Assembly (NCBI RefSeq): GCF_019049245.1
Contig: NZ_JAGMUK010000015.1
Coordinates: forward strand, 52,749-116,748
Direction of reading: 5' to 3'
From: Streptomyces sp. AC555_RSS877
GTDB lineage: Bacteria; Actinomycetota; Actinomycetes; Streptomycetales; Streptomycetaceae
DNA length: 64,000 bases
How positions within the stretch are numbered: position 1 is the stretch's first letter; each line of letters begins with the position of its first letter. The translations under genes and the position numbers were made by a program. Shown here piece by piece: positions 1-9,597 of the stretch. The notes under the pieces are model-generated. The model did no database searches and was not told where the DNA came from. It saw only the letters and a list, made by a program, of their open reading frames with translations.

Positions 1-1160
1 GGCAGGGCGGCGCCGCCCACCGGAATCGCCCGCTCGGCCGCCTCGACGTAGAGCCGCTGGAGGTCGCCGACGAACAGCGCCTCCTCGTGCAGGGAGTTCA
101 TCTCCACGACCAGCGTGGCGAGGCTCTGGGAGCCGGTGCGGATGGCGATCACGGCCGTGCCCGCCACCGACAGGGCCATCGCGCCGGCCAGCAGGAGCCC
201 GCCCAGCGTCGCGTACGTCGCCGCCGTCGCCAGACCCGTCCAGGCCGCCGCGATCAGACCCGTACGGGCCGCCAGCCGGGCCAGGCGGGCCTGCTCCGCC
301 TCCGCCGTCTCGGACATCTCGCGGAAGTGGCGGAGCAGGAACGGGCCCACCCCGTGCACGCGGATCTCGGGAGCCGCCTCCGGCTCGATCAGCAGGGCCC
401 CGAGCAGCCGTCCCGCGCGCGCGTGCTGCACCCAGGTGTGGAACGACTCGTAGCGGCGGCGCGCGTTCGTCAGCGCGCTCCAGGCGCTCGGCAGGGTCAT
501 CGTCACCAGCAGCGGCAGCAGCGCCGGATGCAGCACGGTCAGTACGCCCGCCGCCGCGATCAGCGAGATCATCGCGTTCACCACGCGCGTGGCGTACGAG
601 ATCATCCGCCGGGCGGACGTGGCACCGTACTGCGCGGTGTCCAGCAGCTTGTGGAAGGCGTGGTCCTCGATCGCGGACAGTTCCACGGTCGCCGCCCGCT
701 CCAGATACCGTTCGGTCGCCACCCGCTCGACCTTGGGCTCCAGGCGCCCGGTGGCGTACGTCGACGCGGCCCGCAGCAGCGCCCCGACCAGCATCACCGA
801 GGCCATCACGACCAGGGCGGGTACGGCACCCCGCAGCCGGTCCTCCAGAGCGCCGCCGCCGATCAGCCGGCCCAGCACGCTGTTCACCGCGAGCAGGCTC
901 ACCGCCTGGGTCAGGCCCCGGCCGACCTCGGCGGCCAGGACGGTCCGGGCGGCGCGCCGGTCGGCCTGCCAGGCGAGCCGGAAGCTGGCCGTCAGCAGGG
1001 ACGGCAGGCGGGTGATCATGGCCCGGAAGTTCAGCTCCAGGAACGCGTCCGCGTGCGAGTTCCAGCCCATGTCGTAGCGCAGCGGGCCGCCGAAGAGCAG
1101 CTGCTCCGACTCGGAGACCTCGAGCTTGTCCGGGACGCCCTCACCGCGCCTGTTTCCCAC
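1..1160 (-). CDS. ABC transporter, membrane-domain part (3' end off window)
   Basis: The minus-strand frame stays open from a GTG at 1160 to the window edge. The start is set by a GGAGG about 6 nt upstream. About 386 residues are visible. They begin with a soluble stretch and then contain long hydrophobic segments typical of the transmembrane domain of an ABC exporter (for example around the visible motifs VLHPALLPLLVTM and LLLAGAMALSVAGTAV), separated by charged coupling regions. The nucleotide-binding domain, if fused as in most exporters of this type, lies beyond position 1, so no Walker motifs can be seen. Substrate is unknown. It is co-directional with the 1270-1707 gene but separated from it by about 110 nt. 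The family call is confident; the function is an inference from the membrane domain only. Confidence 0.7.
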   Translation of the reverse strand, partial: MGNRRGEGVPDKLEVSESEQLLFGGPLRYDMGWNSHADAFLELNFRAMITRLPSLLTASFRLAWQADRRAARTVLAAEVGRGLTQAVSLLAVNSVLGRLIGGGALEDRLRGAVPALVVMASVMLVGALLRAASTYATGRLEPKVERVATERYLERAATVELSAIEDHAFHKLLDTAQYGATSARRMISYATRVVNAMISLIAAAGVLTVLHPALLPLLVTMTLPSAWSALTNARRRYESFHTWVQHARAGRLLGALLIEPEAAPEIRVHGVGPFLLRHFREMSETAEAEQARLARLAARTGLIAAAWTGLATAATYATLGGLLLAGAMALSVAGTAVIAIRTGSQSLATLVVEMNSLHEEALFVGDLQRLYVEAAERAIPVGGAAL

Positions 1161-1269
1161 CGTAGGCCTCCCGCGATCGTGGACGAACGGCCACTATCGC
1201 GGGGGCGGACACCCGAGGGGCAGGGCGTGTGCCGAAGAGACGGGAGCGCGCGGGCGCACACCCGGAGGG

Positions 1270-1707
1270 TTACGCGCTGACCGGCCGGGACCAGGTGGGA
1301 GTCGTGCCGGTGAGTCGGCACAGGGCCAGGAAGAGCGGTATCGGCGGGGTGTACGGAAGCGTGCCGTCCGGCTTGTGGATCAGCTCGGGGACGGCGGGCG
1401 CGTCGGGGACCGTGGCTCCGGTGGCGTACCGCGCGGGGGCGGGCCACTCCAGGGCGTAGTCCGAGTCCGCCGGAACGATCCACCACCAGTGCGTCTCGTC
1501 GGCATAGACGCATCCCATCTGCGGCAGCCGGGACCTCAGCAGCGGGCCGAGGCGGGCGGGCACCGCCACCGCGTCACAGCCCAGCGGGGCCGTCATGCCC
1601 TTCGGCAGGGGCAGGCCGCGCGGGGTTCCGGGCGTGGGCAGCGCGCGACGGAGGCGGACCAGCGTGTCCAGGCTCAGCACCTGGCCGCCGCGGGCCCCGG
1701 CCGTCAC
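1270..1707 (-). CDS. Conserved hypothetical protein coupled to the ATPase-fold gene
   Basis: The protein has 145 residues if started at the GTG at 1707, which overlaps the stop of the upstream gene in a GTGA arrangement and has a GGGGGAGG a few bases before it. An earlier in-frame ATG at 1758 has no ribosome-binding site. The sequence is soluble and Pro/Ala-rich, with a Trp cluster (DETHWWWIVPADSD) near the middle and no recognised catalytic motif. Translational coupling with the HATPase protein suggests a joint role, perhaps as a partner or antagonist in the same regulatory switch. I do not recognise a named family. Confidence 0.6.
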   Translation of the reverse strand: MTAGARGGQVLSLDTLVRLRRALPTPGTPRGLPLPKGMTAPLGCDAVAVPARLGPLLRSRLPQMGCVYADETHWWWIVPADSDYALEWPAPARYATGATVPDAPAVPELIHKPDGTLPYTPPIPLFLALCRLTGTTPTWSRPVSA

Positions 1708-2477
1708 AGCCTCCCCCGATCCCGGCTCCGCTCCGTCAGGGATGTCCCCATGGCCCACGACCCGTGCGGGCGTGCCTCGGCGTCGGGCAGCGCTCGGTGG
1801 TGTGTCGTTTCTTCTTTTTCCGGCTCCGGACGTGTCGAGGGTGCGGGAGCCGCCTCGGCGGTCGTCCTGTGGTGCGCCTCCGCCGCGTCCTCCTCGCCCG
1901 AACCGCCGGACGGCCCCGGCTTCGGGCGGGCTCCCCAGCCCAGGTCGTTGCGCGGGACGTCGGCGTCGTCGCGAGGGGTGTCGCCCTTGCGCGGCAGCTC
2001 CGCCCAGACCAGCAGTCCGGGTCCGGGACCGTGCTCGTGGGCCCCCCAGCTGTGACAGAGGGCGTCGACGAGGAGCAGCCCCCTCCCCTGCTCCTCCTCG
2101 GGCCGCTGCGGGGACGAGTGCGGCTCACCCGGCGCGCAGCCCTCGTCACGTACGGCTATGCGCACGAGGTCGTCACCGTCGTGCAGCTCGCAGACCACGC
2201 TGCGGCTCGCGGTGTGCACGATGGCGTTGGTGACCAGCTCGGAGACGACCAGGGCCGCCGAGTCGCAAGTGTCCTCGCAGACCGACCAGCGGGTCAGCCG
2301 GGCCCTCGTCAGCCGTCTGGCCTGCGCGGGAGAACCCGGGTGTGCGGCCAGCTCGAAACGGAACCGGCGCGCGGCAGCGGCCCTGTCGGGGGTCACTCCC
2401 GCGGCGGCGCCCAGACCGGTGGGGCGGTCCGCAGCGGCGTCTGTTCCTAAGGGCGGGGACGGAATCACGCTTGCCAC
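1704..2477 (-). CDS. ATP-binding (HATPase_c_2) anti-sigma-like regulator
   Basis: This is a single-domain GHKL ATPase of the RsbW/SpoIIAB type. The N-box-like region reads ALVVSELVTNAIVHT and the G1-like box reads VRDEG, followed by GRGLLLVDALCHSWG (G2-like box), all in the first two thirds. The last ~90 residues are charged, low-complexity sequence. Start chosen as GTG 2477; a TTG at 2504 and a GTG at 2468 are alternatives, and the SD is weak (GGCGGGG). A TTA leucine codon lies at 2448-2450 near the N-terminus, so translation may depend on the bldA tRNA. It is divergent from an XRE/DUF5753 gene with DUF397 beside it, the composition of WhiJ/AbaA-type developmental loci in Streptomyces. Its partner sigma or anti-sigma factor is not visible. 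Confidence 0.8.
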   Translation of the reverse strand: MASVIPSPPLGTDAAADRPTGLGAAAGVTPDRAAAARRFRFELAAHPGSPAQARRLTRARLTRWSVCEDTCDSAALVVSELVTNAIVHTASRSVVCELHDGDDLVRIAVRDEGCAPGEPHSSPQRPEEEQGRGLLLVDALCHSWGAHEHGPGPGLLVWAELPRKGDTPRDDADVPRNDLGWGARPKPGPSGGSGEEDAAEAHHRTTAEAAPAPSTRPEPEKEETTHHRALPDAEARPHGSWAMGTSLTERSRDRGRL

Positions 2478-2493
2478 TATCGCCCCGCCGTGA

Positions 2494-2529
2494 ACACTTG
2501 GCAAGTGTCACTCTGAAAAATGCAGAGTG
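2494..2529. promoter_or_regulatory. Two adjacent palindromes between divergent regulator genes
   Basis: A palindrome with 7-bp arms around a single G (ACACTTG-g-CAAGTGT, 2494-2508) is followed directly by a second inverted repeat, CACTCT/AGAGTG at 2509-2514 and 2524-2529 with a 9-nt AT-rich spacer. They lie just upstream of the HATPase gene, as expected for operators of the XRE regulator or of another developmental regulator. Binding is inferred, not shown. Confidence 0.45.
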
Positions 2530-2600
2530 CTGGGTGATGCGGTGAAGTGCCGTGGCACACTGCTCGCAACAGCACGTCGAGCGGCGCCAGTTGGGATCAG

Positions 2601-2637
2601 CGAAGATCCGTACAGATCTTCGAATAGGTCTTCGAAT
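2601..2637. promoter_or_regulatory. Inverted plus direct repeats upstream of XRE/DUF5753 gene
   Basis: CGAAGATC (2601-2608) and GATCTTCG (2615-2622) form 8-bp inverted arms around 6 nt. The right arm then recurs as a direct repeat: TCTTCGAAT at 2617-2625 and again at 2629-2637, 12 bp apart, about one helical turn. This fits an autoregulatory operator array for the HTH protein that starts 100 bp downstream. Confidence 0.5.
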
Positions 2638-2736
2638 GGCGCCGTAGGGCTGTCAGCATGCTTTTGTGACCGGCCCGATCCCCTTAGTGGCCGTACTGTC
2701 GGGGCTTTCCGGTCAGGGACTTTGTGGAGGTGGAGG

Positions 2737-3597
2737 GTGAGCGAACCGCGGTCCGCGCCGACAGTCGGCCAGGTCGTCCTCGGTCGGCGCTTGCTGGACC
2801 TGCGCGAGCGCGCGGGCCTCAAGCGTGAGGAGGCCGCCCGTATCCTCCGCGTCGCCCCCGCCACGGTCCGCCGTATGGAGATGGCCGAGGTCGGGCTCAA
2901 GATCCCGTATCTCCAGCTGCTCCTGAAGGCCTACGGCGTCACCGACCTGGAAGCCGAGGGCTTCGTCCAACTGGCCGAGGAGGCCAACCGACCCGGATGG
3001 TGGCAGCGTTTCCACGACGTCCTGCCGGGCTGGTTCTCCATGCACGTCAGCCTGGAAGGCGCGGCCGCCCTCATCCGCCAGTATGAGCCGCACTTCGTTC
3101 CCGGCCTGCTGCAGACCGAGGACTACGCGCGCGGTGTCCTGCGGTCCGGGGCCATCGGACAGACCAGCCCCGACGACATCGAACGCCATGTCGCCCTGCG
3201 CATGCAACGCCAGGATCTGCTCACCCGTCAGGATGCCCCCCGGCTGTGGGTCGTGATGGACGAGACCGTGCTGCGCCGCCCCGTCGGGGGCCCGGAGGTG
3301 ATGCGTGCCCAGATCGACAAACTGCTCGACGCCACGAAGCTGCCCAACGTCACGCTGCAGGTCGCCCCGTTCGCCAACGGGCCGCACCCCGGCACGTACG
3401 GGCCCTTCGTGCTGTTCCGATTCGCCGTGCCGGAACTCCCGGACATGGTTTACAGCGAGTACCTGACCGGCGCCGTCTACCTGGACGCGCGCTCGGAGGT
3501 GGCGACCCACCTCGAGGTCATGGACCGCATGGCGGCGCAGGCCGCTACGGCACATCGCACGAAGGAGATTCTCCGGGATCTCCGCAAGGAGTTGTGA
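2737..3597 (+). CDS. WhiJ/Scr1-like XRE regulator with DUF5753 domain
   Basis: The protein has 286 residues from GTG 2737, which follows GGAGG at 2726-2730; upstream in-frame codons lack a ribosome-binding site. Residues ~10-70 form an XRE-type helix-turn-helix (LRERAGLKREEAARIL, then VAPATVRRMEMAEVGLK). Residues ~95-270 form the DUF5753 domain, with its typical core YEPHFVPGLLQTEDYARGVL and HVALRMQRQDLL. The DUF397 gene follows with no gap. In Streptomyces such XRE/DUF397 pairs include WhiJ and Scr1/Scr2-type regulators that affect sporulation and antibiotic production. DNA targets here are likely the palindromes just upstream. Confidence 0.88.
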   Translation: MSEPRSAPTVGQVVLGRRLLDLRERAGLKREEAARILRVAPATVRRMEMAEVGLKIPYLQLLLKAYGVTDLEAEGFVQLAEEANRPGWWQRFHDVLPGWFSMHVSLEGAAALIRQYEPHFVPGLLQTEDYARGVLRSGAIGQTSPDDIERHVALRMQRQDLLTRQDAPRLWVVMDETVLRRPVGGPEVMRAQIDKLLDATKLPNVTLQVAPFANGPHPGTYGPFVLFRFAVPELPDMVYSEYLTGAVYLDARSEVATHLEVMDRMAAQAATAHRTKEILRDLRKEL

Positions 3598-3852
3598 ATG
3601 GATCGCATCAAGCCGCGCCTACGCGTCTACAACGGCATGCCCGCGCGGGACTTGGGGAGCGAAGGCTGGCACAAGCCGTGGAGCGGAGGCAACGGCGGGA
3701 ACTGCCTGGAGGCGATGAAGCTCGCCGACGGCCGGATCGCCGTGCGCCAGTCCACCGACCCGGACGGTCCGGCGCTGATCTACACCACGGACGAGATGAC
3801 CGCGTTCATCGAGGGTGCGAAAGCGGGGGAGGCCGACTTTCTGCTGTCGTGA
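3598..3852 (+). CDS. DUF397 small protein, partner of the XRE regulator
   Basis: This is an 84-residue protein whose ATG immediately follows the TGA of the XRE gene, with AAGGAG inside the end of that gene. The family hallmarks are visible: a W-x-K-P/W-S-G-G-N-G-G-N-C-L-E segment (residues ~21-36), then KLADGRIAVRQSTDPDGPAL and an FIEGAKAGEADFLL tail. DUF397 proteins are thought to bind or modulate the adjacent DUF5753 regulator, a relationship sometimes compared to toxin-antitoxin pairs. The biochemical role remains unproven. Confidence 0.9.
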   Translation: MDRIKPRLRVYNGMPARDLGSEGWHKPWSGGNGGNCLEAMKLADGRIAVRQSTDPDGPALIYTTDEMTAFIEGAKAGEADFLLS

Positions 3853-3944
3853 CGTGATGGGCCGACTGCCGCTCAACTTTCTTGTCTTGATGCTCAATTG
3901 ATGGATATCGATGATGTTGATGAATGTTGACGGGTGCTGAATCA

Positions 3945-4733
3945 ATGGTCGAGATCGACACCACCAAGCCCCACCCGGCGCGCATGTACGACTGGTACCT
4001 CGGCGGCAAGGACAACTATCCCGTCGACGAGGCCACGGGCCGGCAGATGTTCACCCTCGACCCGCGTGTTCCGGTGATGGCACGAGTCAACCGGGCGTTC
4101 ATGCACCGGTCCACGCGCTGGCTCGCCGAACACGGCGTACGCCAGTTCCTGGACATCGGCACCGGCATTCCCACCGAGCCGAACCTCCACCGGATCGCCC
4201 AGCGCGTGGTGCCCGACGCACGCGTCGTCTACTGCGACAACGACCCGATCGTCCTCACCCAAGCGGCGGCCCTGCTGCGCGGCACGGACGAGGGGGTGAC
4301 CAGGTACCTCCAGGCCGACGTGCGGGATCCCGACGCCATCCTCGAAGGCGCCGGGAAGATCCTGGACTTCAGCCGGCCCGTCGCCCTCTCGCTCATCGCG
4401 CTGCTGCACTTCGTCTCCGACGAGGACGGCGCGCACGAGCTGGTCGGCCGGCTGCTGTCCGAACTGCCCTCCGGCAGCTATCTGGTGGTCAGCCACGCGA
4501 CCGCCGACTTCACGCCCGAGGAGTCGAAGGCGGCCACGGAAAAGCTCAAGACCGCCGGCGTCACGCTGGCGCTGCGCTCCCGTGCGGAGTTCAGCCGCTT
4601 CTTCGACGGCCTCGAACTCGTCGAGCCGGGCGTCGAGGTGCCACAGCTGTGGCATCCCGAGCTGGGGGAGCCGGTCCCTGGGCAGGACGACGGGGTCATT
4701 CCCGGGTACGGGGCGGTGGGGCGCAAACCCTGA
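3945..4733 (+). CDS. PF04672-family SAM-dependent methyltransferase
   Basis: The N-terminus carries the family signature KPHPARMYDWYLGGKDNY, followed by FLDIGTGIPTEPNLH (SAM-binding GxGxP region) and VVYCDNDPIVL. About 262 residues, a full-length member. The ATG at 3945 gives the usual short N-terminus; ATG 3924 is an in-frame alternative, and neither has a strong ribosome-binding site. The leader (3853-3944) is unusually AT-rich with several overlapping ATG triplets. Genes of this family often sit beside XRE/DUF397 loci in Streptomyces, as here. Substrate unknown. Confidence 0.85.
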   Translation: MVEIDTTKPHPARMYDWYLGGKDNYPVDEATGRQMFTLDPRVPVMARVNRAFMHRSTRWLAEHGVRQFLDIGTGIPTEPNLHRIAQRVVPDARVVYCDNDPIVLTQAAALLRGTDEGVTRYLQADVRDPDAILEGAGKILDFSRPVALSLIALLHFVSDEDGAHELVGRLLSELPSGSYLVVSHATADFTPEESKAATEKLKTAGVTLALRSRAEFSRFFDGLELVEPGVEVPQLWHPELGEPVPGQDDGVIPGYGAVGRKP

Positions 4734-4759
4734 CCGCGGGTCTCTCGCGACCCCAGCCC

Positions 4760-5412
4760 TTACAGCGAGGCCCGGATCCGGCGGGGCGCGTCCACGAGAC
4801 GGCTCACCATGACCACCGGAAGCGGCGGCTGATCCGCCTTGCTGGCACTGAGGTTCAGCCCGTAGTAGATCTGCTCGATCGACGGCGGTCCGACCGCGAG
4901 GTTGCGCCGGACCGCCGTCGCGGACGACTGTTCCCGGTCTGCACGAGATATCCCCGGGGCCGGGTTGAGCAGCGCGAGCCAAGGATGGGGTGGTCTGGCG
5001 GCGCCGACCAGGCGCAGGTCGGCGGCGGCCCGTCCGCCGACCGTCGTGACCACCGGCACCGTCCGCAGCAGCCTGCGCGGCGCGCTGCCCGCGATGTCGA
5101 GCGCGGTGGCGAGCCCTCGGGCCATCGGCGCCACCCACAGGTCCTCCTCCAGCGGCTGAAGCTGCTCCGGCAGCGTCTCCGCGACCGGACCGGGCTGGGC
5201 CGCCGCGCATGTCACCGCCCCCTCCGATCGGGATCACGAAGCCGGGGAGCACCGGCAGTCCGGCGCGGGCCGCGCGGGCGAGGTTCGCGGCCTTGGATCC
5301 CGCAAGCAAAGGGAGTGCGGCGCCGGGCCGGTCCAGCGCGACGGCGGCCGGGAGGTCGGCCTCGAACAGGTCGGCACGCCCCTACCCCCGGACCCCTCGT
5401 CGAGTGTCGTCA
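4760..5412 (-). pseudogene. Decayed PEP/pyruvate-binding-domain (PPDK/PpsA-like) gene
   Basis: A start (MTTLDEGSG at 5412) with a good ribosome-binding site (GGAGGGTGCTC) reads out of frame after ~9 codons. In another frame, close after it, the sequence reads DLFEADLPAAVALDRPG and LAGSKAANLARAARAG, then GLPVLPGFVIP. This is the start of a pyruvate-phosphate-dikinase/PEP-synthase nucleotide-binding domain. It breaks again near 5225, where a third frame takes over (LEEDLWVAPMARGLATALDI to a TAA at 4760). The total is ~215 codons against several hundred for intact relatives, so a large internal part is missing. The last part (4760-5215) is open but I cannot assign it to a family. Frameshifted and internally deleted remnant. 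Confidence 0.7.
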
Positions 5413-5737
5413 TGAGCACCCTCCAGGACCGACCGCCAACAGGAGGGACGCGCTGGGTGGCCCTGCGCCTGACGGCGGAACGAAGGATGGGACGGGCCGC
5501 CGCCGACCGGGAATCCGGATACCTCGACAGCACGCCACCTGTCCCGATGATCCCACCGCAGCTGTGGTCCGTGCAGCCCGTAAGCACACTCTTCGGGCAA
5601 TGGAGAGGAAGGTGGAGAGGAGATCGGTGCAGTGGTACGACGGCCCCAGCGCGGCTCCTCCGTGGGCAGCAGCGGACGGCTCCTCCGCGGACAGGACACC
5701 GCACGGTGCCGCTCGTCCGAGGGCGGGAATCCCAGGC
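5413..5737. other. Intergenic, no gene supported
   Basis: 325 bp between the end of the MocR gene and the start of the decayed PEP-binding-domain gene. Frames here lack the expected GC3 pattern and no family is recognisable. A short direct repeat (CGGCTCCTCCG) occurs twice near 5652-5692. Probably the leader of the decayed gene. Confidence 0.5.
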
Positions 5738-7171
5738 CTACTCGCCCGGCGGCAGCACGCCGCACAGCGCCTCCAGCGCCGCCTCGTACGCGTGTTCCGA
5801 GGGCGTCGCGTACCCCACGACCAGGCCGTCGCGGGCCGCCATGGCGGTGTCCGGGTGCCGGAACCCGGCGAGGCCGTCCAGGGCGACGCCCTGCCAGGCG
5901 GCGGCCTTGACGGTGGAGCGCTCGGTGCCGGGCGGCAGCCGCAGCACGGCGTGCAATCCGGCCGCGACACCGGTGACCTCGACGTGCGGCGCGTGAACGG
6001 CGAGCGCCGCGGCGAGCCGGTCCCGGCGGCTCCGGTACCGCTGCCGCATCCGCCGCACATGGCGGTCGTACGATCCACCGGAGACGAAGTCGGCAAGGCT
6101 CAGCTGGTCCAGGACGCTCACCCAGGCCTCCCGCTCGCCCTTGGCCGCGAGGACGCCGTCGACGTACCGCTCCGGAAGGACCATCCACCCGAGCCGCAGC
6201 GCCGGGGACAGGCTCTTGCTGACCGAGCCGACGAAGATCACGCGCTCTGGGTCGAGCCCCTGGACGGCGCCGACCGGCTTGCGGTCGTAACGGAACTCCC
6301 CGTCGTAGTCGTCCTCGACGATCACGCCTCCACGCGCGCGTGCCCAGTCGACGACGGCGGCCCGGCGCGCGGGATCCAGTGGCCCGCCGGTCGGGAACTG
6401 GTGCGCGGGCGTGAGCAGCACGGCCCGCTCCCGTCCCAGCCGCTCGACCTGCGCGCCGCGCTCGTCCAGGGGCAGCGGTACGGTCCGCACCCCGGCGGTG
6501 TCGAGAAGCTCCCGGTGGAATCCGAGCCCGTACGCCTCCACCGCCAGCGGTCCTCGCAGCACCCCGCCGCCCCCGCCCCTGTCCTGGCCGAACAACAGCC
6601 GCAGCGCGTGTGCGAAGCCGGAGCAGATCACGATGCGGCCCGGCTCGGTGCGTACGCCACGCGCGCGTGCCAGGTATTCGGTGAGCGCCTCTCGCAGTTC
6701 GACGCGGCCGGCGGGGTCGCCCGGCCCGAACACCTCGTTGGGCGCCTGCTGGAGGGCCCGCCGGTAGGAGGCGAGCCAGGCCGTGCGCGGGAACGACGAC
6801 GCGTCCGGGGTGCCCTGGCGCAGGTCGTGCCGTGGTCCACGCGCGCGTGGAGGTGCCTTCCAGGGCACCCGCGCGGCGTGTCGCAGCGGTTCGGCACGCT
6901 CGGCGACCCGGGTGCCCGAGCCCTGCCGCGCGGTGAGCCATCCCTCCGCGACGAGCTCCGCGTACGCGTCCGCCACCGTGTTCCGGGCGACGTTGAGGTC
7001 GGCGGCGAGTGAGCGGTACGGCGGCAGCCGAGTCCCGGGAGCGAGCCGTCCGCTGCGCACGGCCTCCCGCAACGCCCGGATCAGCGCCGCCCGCCGCCCG
7101 CCGGGGCCGGACAGCTCCAGATGCAGGTCGGCGCCGATACGCTCGGCGGAATTGACCCACGATTCATCCAT
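5738..7171 (-). CDS. MocR/PdxR-type GntR regulator with aminotransferase domain
   Basis: The protein has 477 residues from ATG 7171. Residues ~15-90 form a GntR winged helix (ALIRALREAVRSGRLAPGTRLP, then ARNTVADAYAELVAEGWL and RQGSGTRV). The rest is a fold-type-I PLP aminotransferase-like domain, with IVEDDYDGEFRYD and the lysine motif SVSKSLSPALRLGW that would hold PLP. MocR proteins sense PLP or amino-acid adducts and usually control a neighbouring gene. Here the only divergent neighbour is the AhpD/CMD-like gene starting 46 bp away. Longer upstream extensions of the frame run into that gene and are rejected. Confidence 0.9.
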   Translation of the reverse strand: MDESWVNSAERIGADLHLELSGPGGRRAALIRALREAVRSGRLAPGTRLPPYRSLAADLNVARNTVADAYAELVAEGWLTARQGSGTRVAERAEPLRHAARVPWKAPPRARGPRHDLRQGTPDASSFPRTAWLASYRRALQQAPNEVFGPGDPAGRVELREALTEYLARARGVRTEPGRIVICSGFAHALRLLFGQDRGGGGGVLRGPLAVEAYGLGFHRELLDTAGVRTVPLPLDERGAQVERLGRERAVLLTPAHQFPTGGPLDPARRAAVVDWARARGGVIVEDDYDGEFRYDRKPVGAVQGLDPERVIFVGSVSKSLSPALRLGWMVLPERYVDGVLAAKGEREAWVSVLDQLSLADFVSGGSYDRHVRRMRQRYRSRRDRLAAALAVHAPHVEVTGVAAGLHAVLRLPPGTERSTVKAAAWQGVALDGLAGFRHPDTAMAARDGLVVGYATPSEHAYEAALEALCGVLPPGE

Positions 7172-7217
7172 GGAAGTGCACCCTACAGCGGGTCTATCAG
7201 CTCGTAGGTTGATGCAC
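7172..7217. promoter_or_regulatory. Divergent promoter/operator region of MocR and CMD genes
   Basis: Only 46 bp separate the two divergent starts, so both promoters must overlap it or the coding ends. GTGCA (from 7175) and TGCAC (to 7217) form short inverted arms at the two borders, a plausible MocR site. Confidence 0.35.
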
Positions 7218-7796
7218 ATGACGACGAACACGATCGACACCCCGACCGCTGACAGCACGACGGCTGACGTCACGGACACCGGCAACGCGACAGCTGACGC
7301 CACGACCGTCGGCTCCGCCGCCGCGGTGGCCCAGGCGAAGGCCCGGCGGTCCCGCCTGGACTTCGCGAAGTCCGCCCCGAAGGCCTTCCGCGCCCTCGTC
7401 GGCTTCGACGCCGCCGCCCGCGAGGGCCTTGACCCCGCCCTCGTCGAGCTGATCCAGATCCGCGCCTCGCACCTCAACCACTGCGCGTACTGCCTGCACA
7501 TGCACACGAACGACGCGCGCAAGGCCGGGGAGAGCGAGGACCGGCTGCACATGGTCGCCGTGTGGCGCGAGGCCCGTCACTTCTACACCGAGAAGGAACA
7601 GGCAGCCCTCGCCCTCACGGAAGCGGTGACCCTGGTCGCCGACGGCGGAGTCCCCGACGACGTCTACGCCCGGGCCGCAGCCCACTTCGACGAGGACGAA
7701 CTGGCCCACGTCCTCGCCCTCATCCTCACGATCAACACCTGGAACCGGGTGGCACTGTCCACGGGCAAGGTGGCGGGCACGGACGAGCGCCGCTAG
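7218..7796 (+). CDS. Carboxymuconolactone decarboxylase/AhpD-like protein
   Basis: About 192 residues from ATG 7218 (ATG 7212 also possible). The core shows the CMD/AhpD redox motif in HLNHCAYCLHMHTNDARK, a CxxC followed by a His as in peroxidase-reductase AhpD-type proteins. It then has an all-helical ending (LALILTINTWNRVALSTGK). The first ~40 residues are Thr/Asp/Ala-rich and low complexity, an unusual N-terminal extension. Likely role: alkylhydroperoxidase-type redox protein controlled by the divergent MocR regulator. Substrate not known. Confidence 0.85.
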   Translation: MTTNTIDTPTADSTTADVTDTGNATADATTVGSAAAVAQAKARRSRLDFAKSAPKAFRALVGFDAAAREGLDPALVELIQIRASHLNHCAYCLHMHTNDARKAGESEDRLHMVAVWREARHFYTEKEQAALALTEAVTLVADGGVPDDVYARAAAHFDEDELAHVLALILTINTWNRVALSTGKVAGTDERR

Positions 7797-7800
7797 GCGT

Positions 7801-7867
7801 TCGGGCTCTACACGACCAGTACGAGCTCTACACGACCAGTACGAGCTCTACACGATCAGTTCGGGCT

Positions 7868-7880
<13 letters not shown>
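7801..7880. repeat. Four tandem 20-bp units between convergent genes
   Basis: Period of exactly 20 bp: units at 7801-7820, 7821-7840, 7841-7860 and 7861-7880, sharing the core CTCTACACGAYCAGT. Units 2 and 3 differ at one base. The last unit contains the stop and final codons of gltD, so the array looks like an expansion of the gltD 3' end. A role in transcription termination is possible but no strong hairpin is present. Confidence 0.9.
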
Positions 7881-9355
<1,475 letters not shown>

Positions 9356-9597
9356 GAGCGTCTTCCTTGCGTACGCGTGCGACGCTTGCGCGTCCGACGT
9401 GGCCGTGCGTCATCGAGCGGCACTCTTTCGGAACGCCTGCGGAATCTCCTGCGGAAGCCTTCGAACCCTCGTGCGAAACGCCGTCGGAGGCTCGCTCGAT
9501 CCTCCTTCGGAGGTTCTCTCGGCCACGATACGTCCCCTCGCTCACTCGCGCAGAGCGTCGTACAGCGCCTTGTCGCCCGTCGATGGGGCGCCTGCCA

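Noticed and set aside
3853..3944. AT-rich leader as a horizontal-transfer scar or extra small gene
   Set aside because: Several ATGs but no open frame with codon bias; too short to support a gene.
4649..7012. 787-codon plus-strand frame across the PEP-domain remnant and MocR
   Set aside because: Arg/Gly-rich shadow of the MocR gene; no SD, no domain.
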